Both the position numbers and the translations under genes were made by a program. A DNA stretch of 32,494 bases from Bacteroidales bacterium (GTDB lineage Bacteria > Bacteroidota > Bacteroidia > Bacteroidales > JAFGXI01): NCBI GenBank assembly GCA_016936665.1, contig JAFGXI010000044.1:1-32494 (forward strand). The letters run 5' to 3'. This document shows, one piece after another, positions 8,655 to 16,771 of the stretch (its first letter is position 1; each line of letters opens with the position of its first letter). The notes below the pieces were generated by a model. It was not told the DNA's origin. It saw only the letters and a list, made by a program, of their open reading frames with translations, and ran no database searches.

Positions 8655-11513
8655 ATGAAACAACTTAGTTTATTTATTTTAACATTAATAACGACTGCCA
8701 TTGTGAATGCACAATCTATCGAAGCAGAAACTTTTGTCTTAGACAATGGTTTAACTGTAATCTTAAGCGAAGATCACTCAAAACCCGAAGTCTTCGGTGT
8801 TGTTGTTACGAAAGCCGGTGGTAAAAACGATCCTAAAGATGCAACCGGAATGGCTCATTATATGGAGCATATGCTTTTTAAAGGCACACAAGAACTTGGC
8901 ACCGTCGATTGGGAAAAAGAAAAAGTTTACATCGATCAAATTTTCAAATTGTACGATCAATTAGGTGAAACAAATGACGAAGAAACACGAAAAAAAATTC
9001 AACTAGAAATTAATCAAGCATCGGTCGAAGCAGCTAAATATGCTATACCTAATGAAACAAGTAATTTGATTAAGTCGATGGGAGGCACACAGTTAAACGC
9101 CGGCACAGGCCCAGACAATACCGTTTTTTATAATGCCTTCCCTCCAAATCAAATCGAAAAATGGATCGATCTCTACAGCCAAAGATTTATCAATCCTGTT
9201 TTCAGATCTTTTCAGGCTGAGCTAGAAGTAGTTTACGAAGAAAAAAATATGTACGAAGACATGTTTATCTTCCCTCTCATCGAAAAATTTAACTACCACT
9301 TTTTTAAACAACATCCGTACGGTCAGCAAACATTAATTGGAACGATCGACGATTTGAAAAACCCCTCTTTAACAAAAATGTTTAAGTTCTTTCAAACATA
9401 TTATGTAGCTAATAACATGGGTTTAATTATTGTCGGCGATTTCGACGCCGATGCCATCAAACCAATAATTAAAGAAAAATTTGGCCAATGGAGATCCGGT
9501 AAAATTCCGGAACCTATCAAATACGAGGAAAAACCTTTTGAAGGTAGAGAATTGATCGAAGCAAAAATGACACCCATCAAACTGGGCTTATTAGGTTATA
9601 GAGCACCAGCTAAAGGAAGCCAAGACGAAATGGCTTTTCAAGTTTGTAATGGTATTTTAAGCAATACCAATGGCACAGGTTTATTCGATAAATTGATGTT
9701 AAACAACGAGTTGATGGCTGCACAAGTTCTAGCAATGCCTTATCAAGATTATGGCGCATCTATTTTACTATTTGTTCCAAAAATCTTAGGACAAAAATTA
9801 GACGATGCTGAAGCATTGCTTCAAAAAGAATTAACTAAATTAAAAAGTGGCGATTTCGAAGACTGGATGATCGATGCTGTAAAGTACGATTTATACGTAA
9901 ATTATATGAAGTCCTTGGAGTCTGCAGAAGATAAGGCTTTAATACTTACCGAAATGTTTGCCGGAGGTAAAACCATCGATGATTTAAATAAAACAATTGA
10001 TGAATTACAAGCTATAACAAAAGACGATATTGTAAAAATTGCCAATAAATACTACACCGATAATTATTTAGCGTTTCATTCTAAAATGGGTTTTCCTAAA
10101 AAACAAAAGATTGAAAAACCTAGCTACGAAGCGTTAAAATCTAATACCGATGCTAAATCGAAATATGCAAAGCACTTCGATTCTATTAAAAGTAGTGAAC
10201 CTGTAGAAAAATACATCGACTTTACAAAAGATTTCAAACAAGCCGATTTTATAGGCGGTACCATCTATTCTACCATTAACCCTATAAACGATATTTTTTC
10301 TTTTAAAATTAAATTTGGTGTAGGTGATCACGTTTCCCCCAAATTAAAATATGCCGCTAGTGCAATGAATTATGCCGGTACTAGTAAACTAGACTTAAAT
10401 GCTTTTAAAATGGAATTTAGTAAAATAGGATGCTCCTATTCTATTTACAGTAACGATAGCTACACCATTGTAGAAGTAGAAGGAATAGAGAAAAATTTCG
10501 ATAAAGCTGTTCAATTAATTTCTGAACTCATTTCCGACCCTGTACTCGACCAAAATAAAATTGAGAAAATTACCGAAGAAATTAAAACCGAACGTAAAAT
10601 GGAACGTTCCGAACCAGACAATATTGCCTCTGCTCTTTTAGAATATGTACGTTATAAAGACGAATCCGAATATTTAACACGCTTGAGTTTAAAAGAGATA
10701 AAAGCATTGCAAGCTACCGATTTAACAGCGTTATTTAAAAATGCTACAGGATACTCTGCTGAAGTGCATTTAGTTGCCAAAAACATTGAAGATAAAGACC
10801 TAAAAATTGCAGAAGCAATTGGCCTGAACAACAATAAAATTTCGAGCACTTCTCCTATTTATGTAGATCCTCAGATATATTCAGAGAACACAGTGTTTTT
10901 TGTAAATAAGAAAAAGGCCCTACAAAGCAAAGTGTTCTTTTTGGCTAACGAACCAGTAATGAACCTTTCCGACCAGCCCACTATTGATGCATTCAACTTG
11001 TATTTTGGAGGCGGTTTTTCTGGTTTAGTATTACAAGAAATTAGAGAATATAGATCGTTAGCATACAGTGCAGGAGCGAGATTTACCTCAGCACCATTAA
11101 AGGGAAAACCAAGCTATTTTATGGGATTTGTTGGAACTCAAGCCGATAAAACCAGTGAAGCTATGGAAGTTTTTAATGGTTTAATTCGAAATATGCCTGA
11201 AAAACCGGAACGCTCAGTCATGATAAAAGACTATTTAATCCAATCGGCTTTTTCCGATATGCCTGATTTTAGAAACCTAACCGAAACAGTGGTTGAATGG
11301 AAACATAAAGGCTACACCGAAGATCCTTCTATAAGCAAAGTAAAAGCTTATAGAAACTATCAGTTCAGCGATATCATTGACTTTTACAAAAAACATATTC
11401 AAAAAACACCTATCGTAACCATAATGGTAGGAAATAAAAAGAAACTCGATTATAAATCTTTAAATCATTACGGAAAACTTAAAGAAATTAAAGAAAAGAA
11501 ATTGTTTCATTAG
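8655..11513 (+). CDS. M16 family zinc peptidase, two-domain (pitrilysin/insulinase-like), exported
   Basis: A 952-residue exported protein with signal peptide MKQLSLFILTLITTAIVNAQ. The inverted zinc motif HYMEH is at residues 68-72, and the downstream glutamates E189 and E196 in AELEVVYEEKN are the probable third ligand and its partner. The distance from the motif to the glutamate is about 117 residues against roughly 75 in many M16 proteins, owing to a charged, probably helical insertion at about 84-135. The C-terminal M16 half begins near residue 530, lacks HxxEH as expected, and carries the substrate-binding segment REYRSLAYSAGARF. Both halves of the clam-shell are therefore in one chain. 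It likely degrades peptides in the periplasm or outside the cell. No T9SS sorting domain is present. A strong terminator follows. Confidence 0.92.
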   Translation: MKQLSLFILTLITTAIVNAQSIEAETFVLDNGLTVILSEDHSKPEVFGVVVTKAGGKNDPKDATGMAHYMEHMLFKGTQELGTVDWEKEKVYIDQIFKLYDQLGETNDEETRKKIQLEINQASVEAAKYAIPNETSNLIKSMGGTQLNAGTGPDNTVFYNAFPPNQIEKWIDLYSQRFINPVFRSFQAELEVVYEEKNMYEDMFIFPLIEKFNYHFFKQHPYGQQTLIGTIDDLKNPSLTKMFKFFQTYYVANNMGLIIVGDFDADAIKPIIKEKFGQWRSGKIPEPIKYEEKPFEGRELIEAKMTPIKLGLLGYRAPAKGSQDEMAFQVCNGILSNTNGTGLFDKLMLNNELMAAQVLAMPYQDYGASILLFVPKILGQKLDDAEALLQKELTKLKSGDFEDWMIDAVKYDLYVNYMKSLESAEDKALILTEMFAGGKTIDDLNKTIDELQAITKDDIVKIANKYYTDNYLAFHSKMGFPKKQKIEKPSYEALKSNTDAKSKYAKHFDSIKSSEPVEKYIDFTKDFKQADFIGGTIYSTINPINDIFSFKIKFGVGDHVSPKLKYAASAMNYAGTSKLDLNAFKMEFSKIGCSYSIYSNDSYTIVEVEGIEKNFDKAVQLISELISDPVLDQNKIEKITEEIKTERKMERSEPDNIASALLEYVRYKDESEYLTRLSLKEIKALQATDLTALFKNATGYSAEVHLVAKNIEDKDLKIAEAIGLNNNKISSTSPIYVDPQIYSENTVFFVNKKKALQSKVFFLANEPVMNLSDQPTIDAFNLYFGGGFSGLVLQEIREYRSLAYSAGARFTSAPLKGKPSYFMGFVGTQADKTSEAMEVFNGLIRNMPEKPERSVMIKDYLIQSAFSDMPDFRNLTETVVEWKHKGYTEDPSISKVKAYRNYQFSDIIDFYKKHIQKTPIVTIMVGNKKKLDYKSLNHYGKLKEIKEKKLFH

Positions 11514-11518
11514 TATTT

Positions 11519-11550
11519 AAAAGTCCTGATTGCTATATCAGGACTTTTTT
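11519..11550 (+). terminator. Intrinsic terminator after M16 peptidase gene
   Basis: A 12-bp perfect stem AAAAGTCCTGAT / ATCAGGACTTTT with a 6-nt loop is followed by T residues, 5 bp after the stop codon. Confidence 0.88.
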
Positions 11551-11577
11551 GTTTCGTACTGATAATGAATATTTTAT

Positions 11578-11585
11578 TAGATTTG
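11578..11585 (+). promoter_or_regulatory. -7 box for T9SS beta-solenoid gene
   Basis: TAGATTTG matches TAnnTTTG in full and ends 24 bp before the ATG at 11609. A TTTCG lies 21 bp upstream as a possible weak -33 element. Confidence 0.5.
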
Positions 11586-11608
11586 TATAAACATTATAAA
11601 ATTTACGT

Positions 11609-12805
11609 ATGAAACACCTTTTACTTTCCACTCTTTTGCTAGTAGTTTTATTAACGAATGCTACTACGTATACAAGCGTTATGAACGGAAACTGGTCCAG
11701 TCCTTATACTTGGGGGCAAACTACAGTTATTCCTTTACCTGGCGATGATGTTATCATTAATCACACCGTTACTTTAGACGATCAGTTTACAGTTGGTGGT
11801 TATTGGTCTGTAGATGCCGGGAGCATAACCATTGGAGCCAATGGCATTTTACAAGCAGGAGCAAACGTGTTAGGTATTGCTATCCAAAACAACGGAACAA
11901 TTACCAATAATGGTCATTTTAATATGCCTCAATTAGGAAATTATACCGGATCATTTATTAACAACGGCACTTGCTCTTTTACACAATTAATCTTTAATGC
12001 CGATTACATTGAAAATAATGGAAATATATTCGACTTAGACAGTGTATTAACAACAGGTCAGTTTATCAATAACAGTACTTGCGAATTCCACACAGACAGT
12101 TTATGGATAGAAGGCATTTTTACAAACCATGGTAGTATGTATTTACACGAAATAACAAATAATGGAACCTTCACTAATAATTCATTTATGGAATTTCGCA
12201 GAATGACTAACTTGGATCATTTCGACAATATTGGATTTATTACAGGACAAATAGATATGACCAATGCCGGTTATATGAAAATGTGGATTGGTAGTACTCT
12301 AAATCTCACCAACAATTTCTTAAATGCCGACACGACTAATCATTCTGCATTATTACTAATGGAAGGCACTATTAATATTGGCAATAATATTTTAAACTTA
12401 GATACCATTAAAGGCGTTGATGGTGAAATTAACGTACAAGATAGTTCGATGAATGCCGGCTGGTTTAAAGGTAGTTTTATCTTTTGCGATGCTACACCAC
12501 CATCTAGCTCACCTTTTATTGACTATAACATAGGTACTATCGAAAGCAGTGTAAGATATTGCACAAGTGAGTCCATCGAAAATATTTTTGATAAAACACT
12601 GGTTATATATCCTAACCCTGCAACCCAATTTATAACCATCAATAAAAATAATATCACATTAAATATTAACGATATTACCGGAAAACTTGTTTTGAAAGCA
12701 CAAAACAAAACAACAATTGATATTTCAAAATTAAAACCGGGCGTTTATTTTGTTAGCATCGAAAATTTCACAGAAAGTGGAGTTCAGAAACTAATTGTAA
12801 AATAG
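11609..12805 (+). CDS. T9SS-sorted secreted protein with beta-solenoid repeats
   Basis: A 398-residue protein with signal peptide MKHLLLSTLLLVVLLTNA. After it comes GNWSSPYTWG...PGDDVIINHTVTLD, the opening often seen on G8-like or polymer-like beta-helix domains in Bacteroidota, then many NNGT-type repeats (IQNNGTITNNGHF, INNGTCSF, ITNNGTFTNNSF) that suggest a parallel beta-helix. Residues about 330-398 form a type A T9SS C-terminal domain, with YPNPATQFITI, NDITGKLVL, DISKLKPGVYFV and a final KLIVK. It should cross the outer membrane through the type IX system, lose the domain, and be released or attached to the surface. No catalytic motif was recognised. Its own promoter and terminator make it a single-gene unit. 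The repeat style resembles the middle of the LruC lipoprotein at 5144-7291. Confidence 0.85.
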   Translation: MKHLLLSTLLLVVLLTNATTYTSVMNGNWSSPYTWGQTTVIPLPGDDVIINHTVTLDDQFTVGGYWSVDAGSITIGANGILQAGANVLGIAIQNNGTITNNGHFNMPQLGNYTGSFINNGTCSFTQLIFNADYIENNGNIFDLDSVLTTGQFINNSTCEFHTDSLWIEGIFTNHGSMYLHEITNNGTFTNNSFMEFRRMTNLDHFDNIGFITGQIDMTNAGYMKMWIGSTLNLTNNFLNADTTNHSALLLMEGTINIGNNILNLDTIKGVDGEINVQDSSMNAGWFKGSFIFCDATPPSSSPFIDYNIGTIESSVRYCTSESIENIFDKTLVIYPNPATQFITINKNNITLNINDITGKLVLKAQNKTTIDISKLKPGVYFVSIENFTESGVQKLIVK

Positions 12806-12832
12806 TTCTGAATAAATATTCTCGAAAAAATT

Positions 12833-12863
12833 AAAGCTTCCATAAATTACGGAAGCTTTTTTT
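12833..12863 (+). terminator. Intrinsic terminator after T9SS protein gene
   Basis: AAAGCTTCC (12833-12841) pairs with GGAAGCTTT (12851-12859) over a 9-nt loop and is followed by a T-run. Confidence 0.85.
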
Positions 12864-12870
12864 ATGCACA

Positions 12871-12963
12871 AAAAAAACGGGCAACTTTGTTGCCCGCCAA
12901 ACCCAAAAATAACTAATTATGAAAACGTAACTTTAACTGAAAAGAACTCTCAACTAAGATTAC
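12871..12963 (-). ncRNA. Candidate small RNA (promoter-terminator pair without an ORF)
   Basis: On the minus strand a complete Bacteroidota promoter (TTTG, 21 nt, TATATTTG at 12968-13000) is followed about 80 bp later by an intrinsic terminator: CGGGCAAC / GTTGCCCG, 8 bp with a 3-nt loop (12878-12896), then a T-run at 12871-12877. The predicted transcript begins near 12963 and is about 90 nt long. It has no ATG-initiated reading frame. The plus-strand reading of the hairpin has no T-run, so minus is the likely orientation. The convergent T9SS gene terminates at 12863 and the DUF3108 gene ends at 13066, so nothing else uses this space. The terminator may also end read-through from the thyA-DUF3108 operon. 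Transcript ends and function are inferred; I do not recognise it as a known RNA family. Confidence 0.5.
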
Positions 12964-12967
12964 GCAA

Positions 12968-13000
12968 CAAATATACGCATGTTAATATAGATAATCCAAA
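12968..13000 (-). promoter_or_regulatory. Full Bacteroidota promoter upstream of candidate small RNA
   Basis: Read on the minus strand, TTTG (12997-13000) is followed by 21 nt and TATATTTG (12968-12975), matching both the -33 and -7 elements at normal spacing. It is the best promoter match in the window, and there is no gene immediately downstream of it. Confidence 0.65.
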
Positions 13001-13065
13001 TAATTCTCTATAAAAGATGTTAAAAATAATCTTATCGCATTAAAATAAAGGGCTTTAGCTAAGTT

Positions 13066-13890
13066 TTACTTGAAAAATGGGGCAATCACTTTTGATTCTT
13101 TTTCATTAGGTTTTCTTACTGAAACAAGAAACGCTTTCACAGTTCCAACCAATATCTCGCTTTCGATTTTTAAAGGAATTTTATTTCGGTCGCGACTAAC
13201 CCATACATGAATTTCTGAATCTTCGTCGAATATAGAGCCCGCTACACCTTTCGACTTCAATTTAAATGCAGGTAATACCGTACCATCTTTCATTGTTACC
13301 GTTGTTTTTCCTTCGTATGTAACATTTATTAAAATAAGTTCATTATCCATTACCGTATGGATTGGTATAACATCGCCTACTTTATAATCATTGGAATAAT
13401 CAAGCGTACGTAAGTAATAAACAGCCGAAAGCACATCTAAAACCTTATTGCTTGTGTACTTTAATGTATCGTTTAACGGTTCTTTTTCATTATCGTTAAT
13501 AAAAGAATAAATGCTTTTATTAGAATTTGAAAAATAATAACGATTATCTACCTTGTGTGAACCTTCACTGGTTTTTCTTCTGTAATAATATGATTGAAAA
13601 TTATACGGATCTATTATTGAAGTAAAATAATCTCTAACCCTAAAAATCCAATCATAACTTGGCTTTGAGGCGCCATAACTTCTTAATAGTACAACTGGTT
13701 TGTTCTGAAAAACAGTATCGTTTATACTGAACTCTACATTGGCTGCTTCTACCCAAACCCAAGCTAAATTATAATAGACCTTGTAGCTAACCGTTTCGCC
13801 CGATAAAAACGGCCAAGATTCAGAATTTTGAGCATGAACAAACCCTTGATAAAAAAATAATATTAGAAATATTAGGCGTTTCCAAAGCAT
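13066..13890 (-). CDS. DUF3108 domain-containing exported protein
   Basis: A 274-residue protein with signal peptide MLWKRLIFLILFFYQGFVHAQ. The mature part begins WPFLSGETVSYKVYYNLAWVWVEAANVEF, the typical start of DUF3108, followed by SYDWIFRVRDYFTSIIDPYNFQS and a C-terminal beta-rich segment (IHVWVSRDRNKIPLKIESEI) that is also family-like. DUF3108 proteins are periplasmic or outer-membrane associated and have no settled function. The start codon overlaps the stop of the thiamine-binding gene by one base (TAATG), so translation is probably coupled. It is the last gene of the apparent minus-strand operon, and no hairpin lies at its stop; the nearest terminator is that of the candidate small RNA. 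Confidence 0.85.
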   Translation of the reverse strand: MLWKRLIFLILFFYQGFVHAQNSESWPFLSGETVSYKVYYNLAWVWVEAANVEFSINDTVFQNKPVVLLRSYGASKPSYDWIFRVRDYFTSIIDPYNFQSYYYRRKTSEGSHKVDNRYYFSNSNKSIYSFINDNEKEPLNDTLKYTSNKVLDVLSAVYYLRTLDYSNDYKVGDVIPIHTVMDNELILINVTYEGKTTVTMKDGTVLPAFKLKSKGVAGSIFDEDSEIHVWVSRDRNKIPLKIESEILVGTVKAFLVSVRKPNEKESKVIAPFFK

Positions 13891-14204
13891 TACGAATTAA
13901 CTTTACCAATATGGTTTTCTATAGATTTCACTTTGCCATTTAAGCGGTCTTTAGCTCCTTTACGAATATCCATTTTAATTATGCTATAAACTCTCTGGCT
14001 ATCCGGTTCTAAAGTTTTGTATGCATTCTCAATTAGTTGATGAGCTTCTGCCAATGTTTCTGTTTCGAAAGTAGTTCCCATTGCGCCTAGCTTATATGGT
14101 ACGCCACTTTCTCTAATCATTTCGATAACTTTACTAACGTACGGGCTTGCACTTTCTCCTTTTTTATCGGTAGGAAACATCGCAAATTCTACTAAAACTG
14201 ACAT
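13890..14204 (-). CDS. MTH1187/YkoF-like thiamine-binding family protein
   Basis: A 104-residue cytoplasmic protein of the Thiamine_BP (DUF77, MTH1187) family. It shows the typical opening MSVLVEFAMFPTD, the central VIEMIRESGVPYKLGAMGTTFE and the later AYKTLEPDSQRVYSIIKMDIR. Members are small ferredoxin-fold proteins that bind thiamine or related compounds as oligomers. Whether this one transports, stores or senses thiamine is not known. Two TPP enzymes (PFOR and KorAB) are in the same window, but they are not in its operon. It begins 2 bp after the stop of the OmpA-like gene and its stop overlaps the start of the DUF3108 gene. Confidence 0.88.
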   Translation of the reverse strand: MSVLVEFAMFPTDKKGESASPYVSKVIEMIRESGVPYKLGAMGTTFETETLAEAHQLIENAYKTLEPDSQRVYSIIKMDIRKGAKDRLNGKVKSIENHIGKVNS

Positions 14205-14206
14205 GT

Positions 14207-14902
14207 TTATTCGTTCAAATATTTTTTTACTACTCTTATTTCTATTCTATTGTTCTGAGCTCTTCCTTCCGGTAAGGCGTTCAGTTGAACGGGCTCTTCG
14301 GAACCGATGCCTACTGCAGACATTCTTTCTTTTGCGATTTTATTTTTCACAAAATAGGCCATCACTGACTCGGCTTGTTTTTGAGTTAATATTTTAGCAC
14401 AACTTGGCGAGAAACTATTGTCGCTGTGTGCTGCAATTACAATTTCCATTTTAGGATTGTTGGTCATAACTTCAAGCATCATTTCCAATTCAAGCATTAA
14501 ATCATCTTCAATTAATTCGCCTTCATCGTTAAACGACAAACCTCTTAGAAGCACCATATCGCTTGGCTCAAACATAATTTTAACATCGAATGTAAACTTG
14601 CCTAGTCCTCCAGGCACTTCTATAATAGAATGTTCAACTTTTTCGATAAGATCGCTATATTTAACTTCGTAAGATTGTCCTTTTGGAACTAAAAGTTGAG
14701 CTTTACCATCGCCTTCGGTTGTAATAGCGTATTCTTTTTTATCTTTCTGAGATATTAGAATGATGAGCTCATTAGCAATCGGATCTTGCGATAATGTTGT
14801 TACCGATAAATTTACAAGCGCCTGAAATTCTGAAGGCTTCAACTGTTGTGCAGATAAACTGAACATTTTAACAATCAACAAAAGACTTACTATTCTTTTC
14901 AC
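14207..14902 (-). CDS. OmpA-family periplasmic/outer membrane protein
   Basis: A 231-residue exported protein with signal peptide MKRIVSLLLIVKMFSLSAQ. The N-terminal 100 residues are a small beta-rich domain. The C-terminal 120 residues form an OmpA-like peptidoglycan-binding domain, recognisable by AHSDNS near residue 155 (usually GHTDN), LTQKQAESVMAYFVKNKI, RMSAVGIGSEEP and the closing arginine motif NNRIEIRV. The expected Asp and Arg that contact diaminopimelate are present, though the G-H-T positions have changed to A-H-S. It probably links envelope components to the cell wall. It lies 53 bp after thyA and 2 bp before the thiamine-binding gene. Confidence 0.82.
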   Translation of the reverse strand: MKRIVSLLLIVKMFSLSAQQLKPSEFQALVNLSVTTLSQDPIANELIILISQKDKKEYAITTEGDGKAQLLVPKGQSYEVKYSDLIEKVEHSIIEVPGGLGKFTFDVKIMFEPSDMVLLRGLSFNDEGELIEDDLMLELEMMLEVMTNNPKMEIVIAAHSDNSFSPSCAKILTQKQAESVMAYFVKNKIAKERMSAVGIGSEEPVQLNALPEGRAQNNRIEIRVVKKYLNE

Positions 14903-14955
14903 TTTAACTTATTTTAAAATTGGTTTGTAAATTTAGTTTCATCATTAAAACATTG

Positions 14956-15750
14956 CTAGACTGATATATCGCCCTTAATATGCGGATGAGCTTTGTATTC
15001 TTCTAGAGAAAAATCCTCGTATTTAAAATCAAATATAGACTTAACCTCGGCATTTAATTTCATTCTTGGTAGCGCAAAAGGTTCTCTCTTAAGTTGAATA
15101 TCTACTTGTTCTATATGGTTTAAGTAAATATGTGTATCGCCTAATGTATGTACAAATGTTCCTGGTTTTAAATTTAATTCTTGAGCCATCATCAGTAGTA
15201 AAATAGAATACGATGTTATATTAAATGGAACACCTAAAAAAACATCTGCACTACGTTGATAAAGTTGACAAGATAATTTCCCTTCAGCAACATAAAACTG
15301 AAACAGTATATGACAAGGAGGAAGAGCCATATTAGGTATTTCACCCACATTCCATGCACTCACTATATGTCTGCGAGAATCCGGATTATTTTTCAAACTG
15401 TCTAAAACTTGTTTTATTTGGTCTACACGGCCACCATTTGCTGTTGGCCACGACCTCCATTGGTAACCATAAATAGGCCCTAGATTTCCATTTTCGTCGG
15501 CCCATTCGTTCCAAATCCTGACACCATTATCTTGTAAATATTTTACGTTCGTTTCTCCTTTTAAAAACCAAAGTAATTCATGTATTATCGATTTTAAATG
15601 CAATTTTTTAGTCGTAAGAAGTGGAAATCCGTCGGCCAAATCGAAACGCATTTGATAACCAAAAATAGATTTGGTTCCCGTGCCGGTTCTATCCGTTTTA
15701 GCAATTCCTTCTTCTTTTATTTTTTCCAGTAAATCTAGATATTGACGCAT
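14956..15750 (-). CDS. thyA: Thymidylate synthase
   Basis: Converts dUMP and methylenetetrahydrofolate to dTMP and dihydrofolate (EC 2.1.1.45, cytoplasmic). The 264 residues equal the length of the E. coli enzyme. Landmarks are [19 protein letters not shown] near 20, the folate/dUMP region [11 protein letters not shown] near 91, paired arginines in [14 protein letters not shown] near 121, the catalytic Cys146 in [26 protein letters not shown], and [12 protein letters not shown]. All key residues are present. It appears to be the first gene of a minus-strand run with the OmpA-like, thiamine-binding and DUF3108 genes. Dihydrofolate reductase, often next to thyA, is not here. Confidence 0.98.
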   Translation of the reverse strand: MRQYLDLLEKIKEEGIAKTDRTGTGTKSIFGYQMRFDLADGFPLLTTKKLHLKSIIHELLWFLKGETNVKYLQDNGVRIWNEWADENGNLGPIYGYQWRSWPTANGGRVDQIKQVLDSLKNNPDSRRHIVSAWNVGEIPNMALPPCHILFQFYVAEGKLSCQLYQRSADVFLGVPFNITSYSILLLMMAQELNLKPGTFVHTLGDTHIYLNHIEQVDIQLKREPFALPRMKLNAEVKSIFDFKYEDFSLEEYKAHPHIKGDISV

Positions 15751-15920
15751 ATTAAAATGTGTTATTTTCGTAGATGTAAAGATGCAAAATTTATCTTAGA
15801 ATTGATTCAAAAGCAAATGATCAATTGATAAGTCTCATTTTTTTAAAGATAAAGTTTTTAAATTACAAAAAAACCTTTTATATTCGTTATCCTAATTGAA
15901 ATAGATATAAACGACTAACT

Positions 15921-16706
15921 GTGGTAGTAAAGAGGATATTAACAAGCTTATTTGTTGGATTTATCGTTCTGTCGAGTTGGGCTCAAGAGCTCAAGCTTAA
16001 CGGTGTATACCAAGGAGACAATCTATACGTGATGAACCCCTTTGCTTCTACTGGCGTTGGGTTTTGTATCCAAGAAGTAAGAGTTAACAATAAAGTTAGC
16101 ACCGACGAAATTGCATCGAGCGCTTTCGAAATCGATTTATCACAATACCATTTCAAAGTAGGCGATCCCGTCGAAATTACAATTAAACATAAATCGGGTT
16201 GCAAGCCTAAAATTCTTAATCCAAATGTTATTCAGCCCAAAAGTACTTTTGTTATTTCTAGGATTGAAGTAGGAAGAGATAAAATTTTGAGATGGTCTAC
16301 AACCGATGAATCTGGTTCTTTAGACTATATTATTGAACAATACCGTTGGAATAAATGGGTAAAAGTAGGCACAGTTAAAGGAGACGGAAATAAATCGGGG
16401 AATCAATATTCAATTAAAGTTTCCCCTCACTCTGGTCAAAATAAATTTCGTGTAAAACAAATCGATTACAGCAAAAAACCTCGTTATTCACAAGAAGCCA
16501 TTTTTAGATCGATGGCACCAGCTGTGAGTTATAAAAAAACGAATAACGAAATAAGCTTTACTCAAGCTACGCTCTACGAGATATACGATTATTATGGCAA
16601 TGTGGTCAAAGTTGGTGACAGCGATAAAATCGATATCAGTCAATTAAAAAGCGGAGATTACTTCTTGAACTACGACAATAAAATGGAAACTTTTAAAAAG
16701 AAGTAA
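15921..16706 (+). CDS. Secreted protein of unknown function with a degenerate T9SS-like C terminus
   Basis: A 261-residue protein starting at GTG 15921, with a signal peptide whose hydrophobic run ends SSWAQ (about residue 22). The mature protein begins ELKLNGVYQGDNLYVMNPF, followed by GVGFCIQEVRVNN and KHKSGCKPKILN; the two cysteines, 49 and 94, could pair. The middle resembles a fibronectin-III-like beta-sandwich (ISRIEVGRDKILRWSTTDESGS...YIIEQYRWNKW). The last 45 residues (YEIYDYYGNVVKVG, DISQLKSGDYFLNYDNK) follow the beta-strand pattern of a T9SS type A sorting domain but are shorter and more polar than usual. I do not recognise a named family. It lies 65 bp before the mannose-1-phosphate guanylyltransferase gene. 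Confidence 0.7.
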   Translation: MVVKRILTSLFVGFIVLSSWAQELKLNGVYQGDNLYVMNPFASTGVGFCIQEVRVNNKVSTDEIASSAFEIDLSQYHFKVGDPVEITIKHKSGCKPKILNPNVIQPKSTFVISRIEVGRDKILRWSTTDESGSLDYIIEQYRWNKWVKVGTVKGDGNKSGNQYSIKVSPHSGQNKFRVKQIDYSKKPRYSQEAIFRSMAPAVSYKKTNNEISFTQATLYEIYDYYGNVVKVGDSDKIDISQLKSGDYFLNYDNKMETFKKK

Positions 16707-16771
16707 CTTTTGTTTGTCTTTTCACGAATGATGATCCAATTACCTAGTCAATTCTCAAATACATTTTCGTT

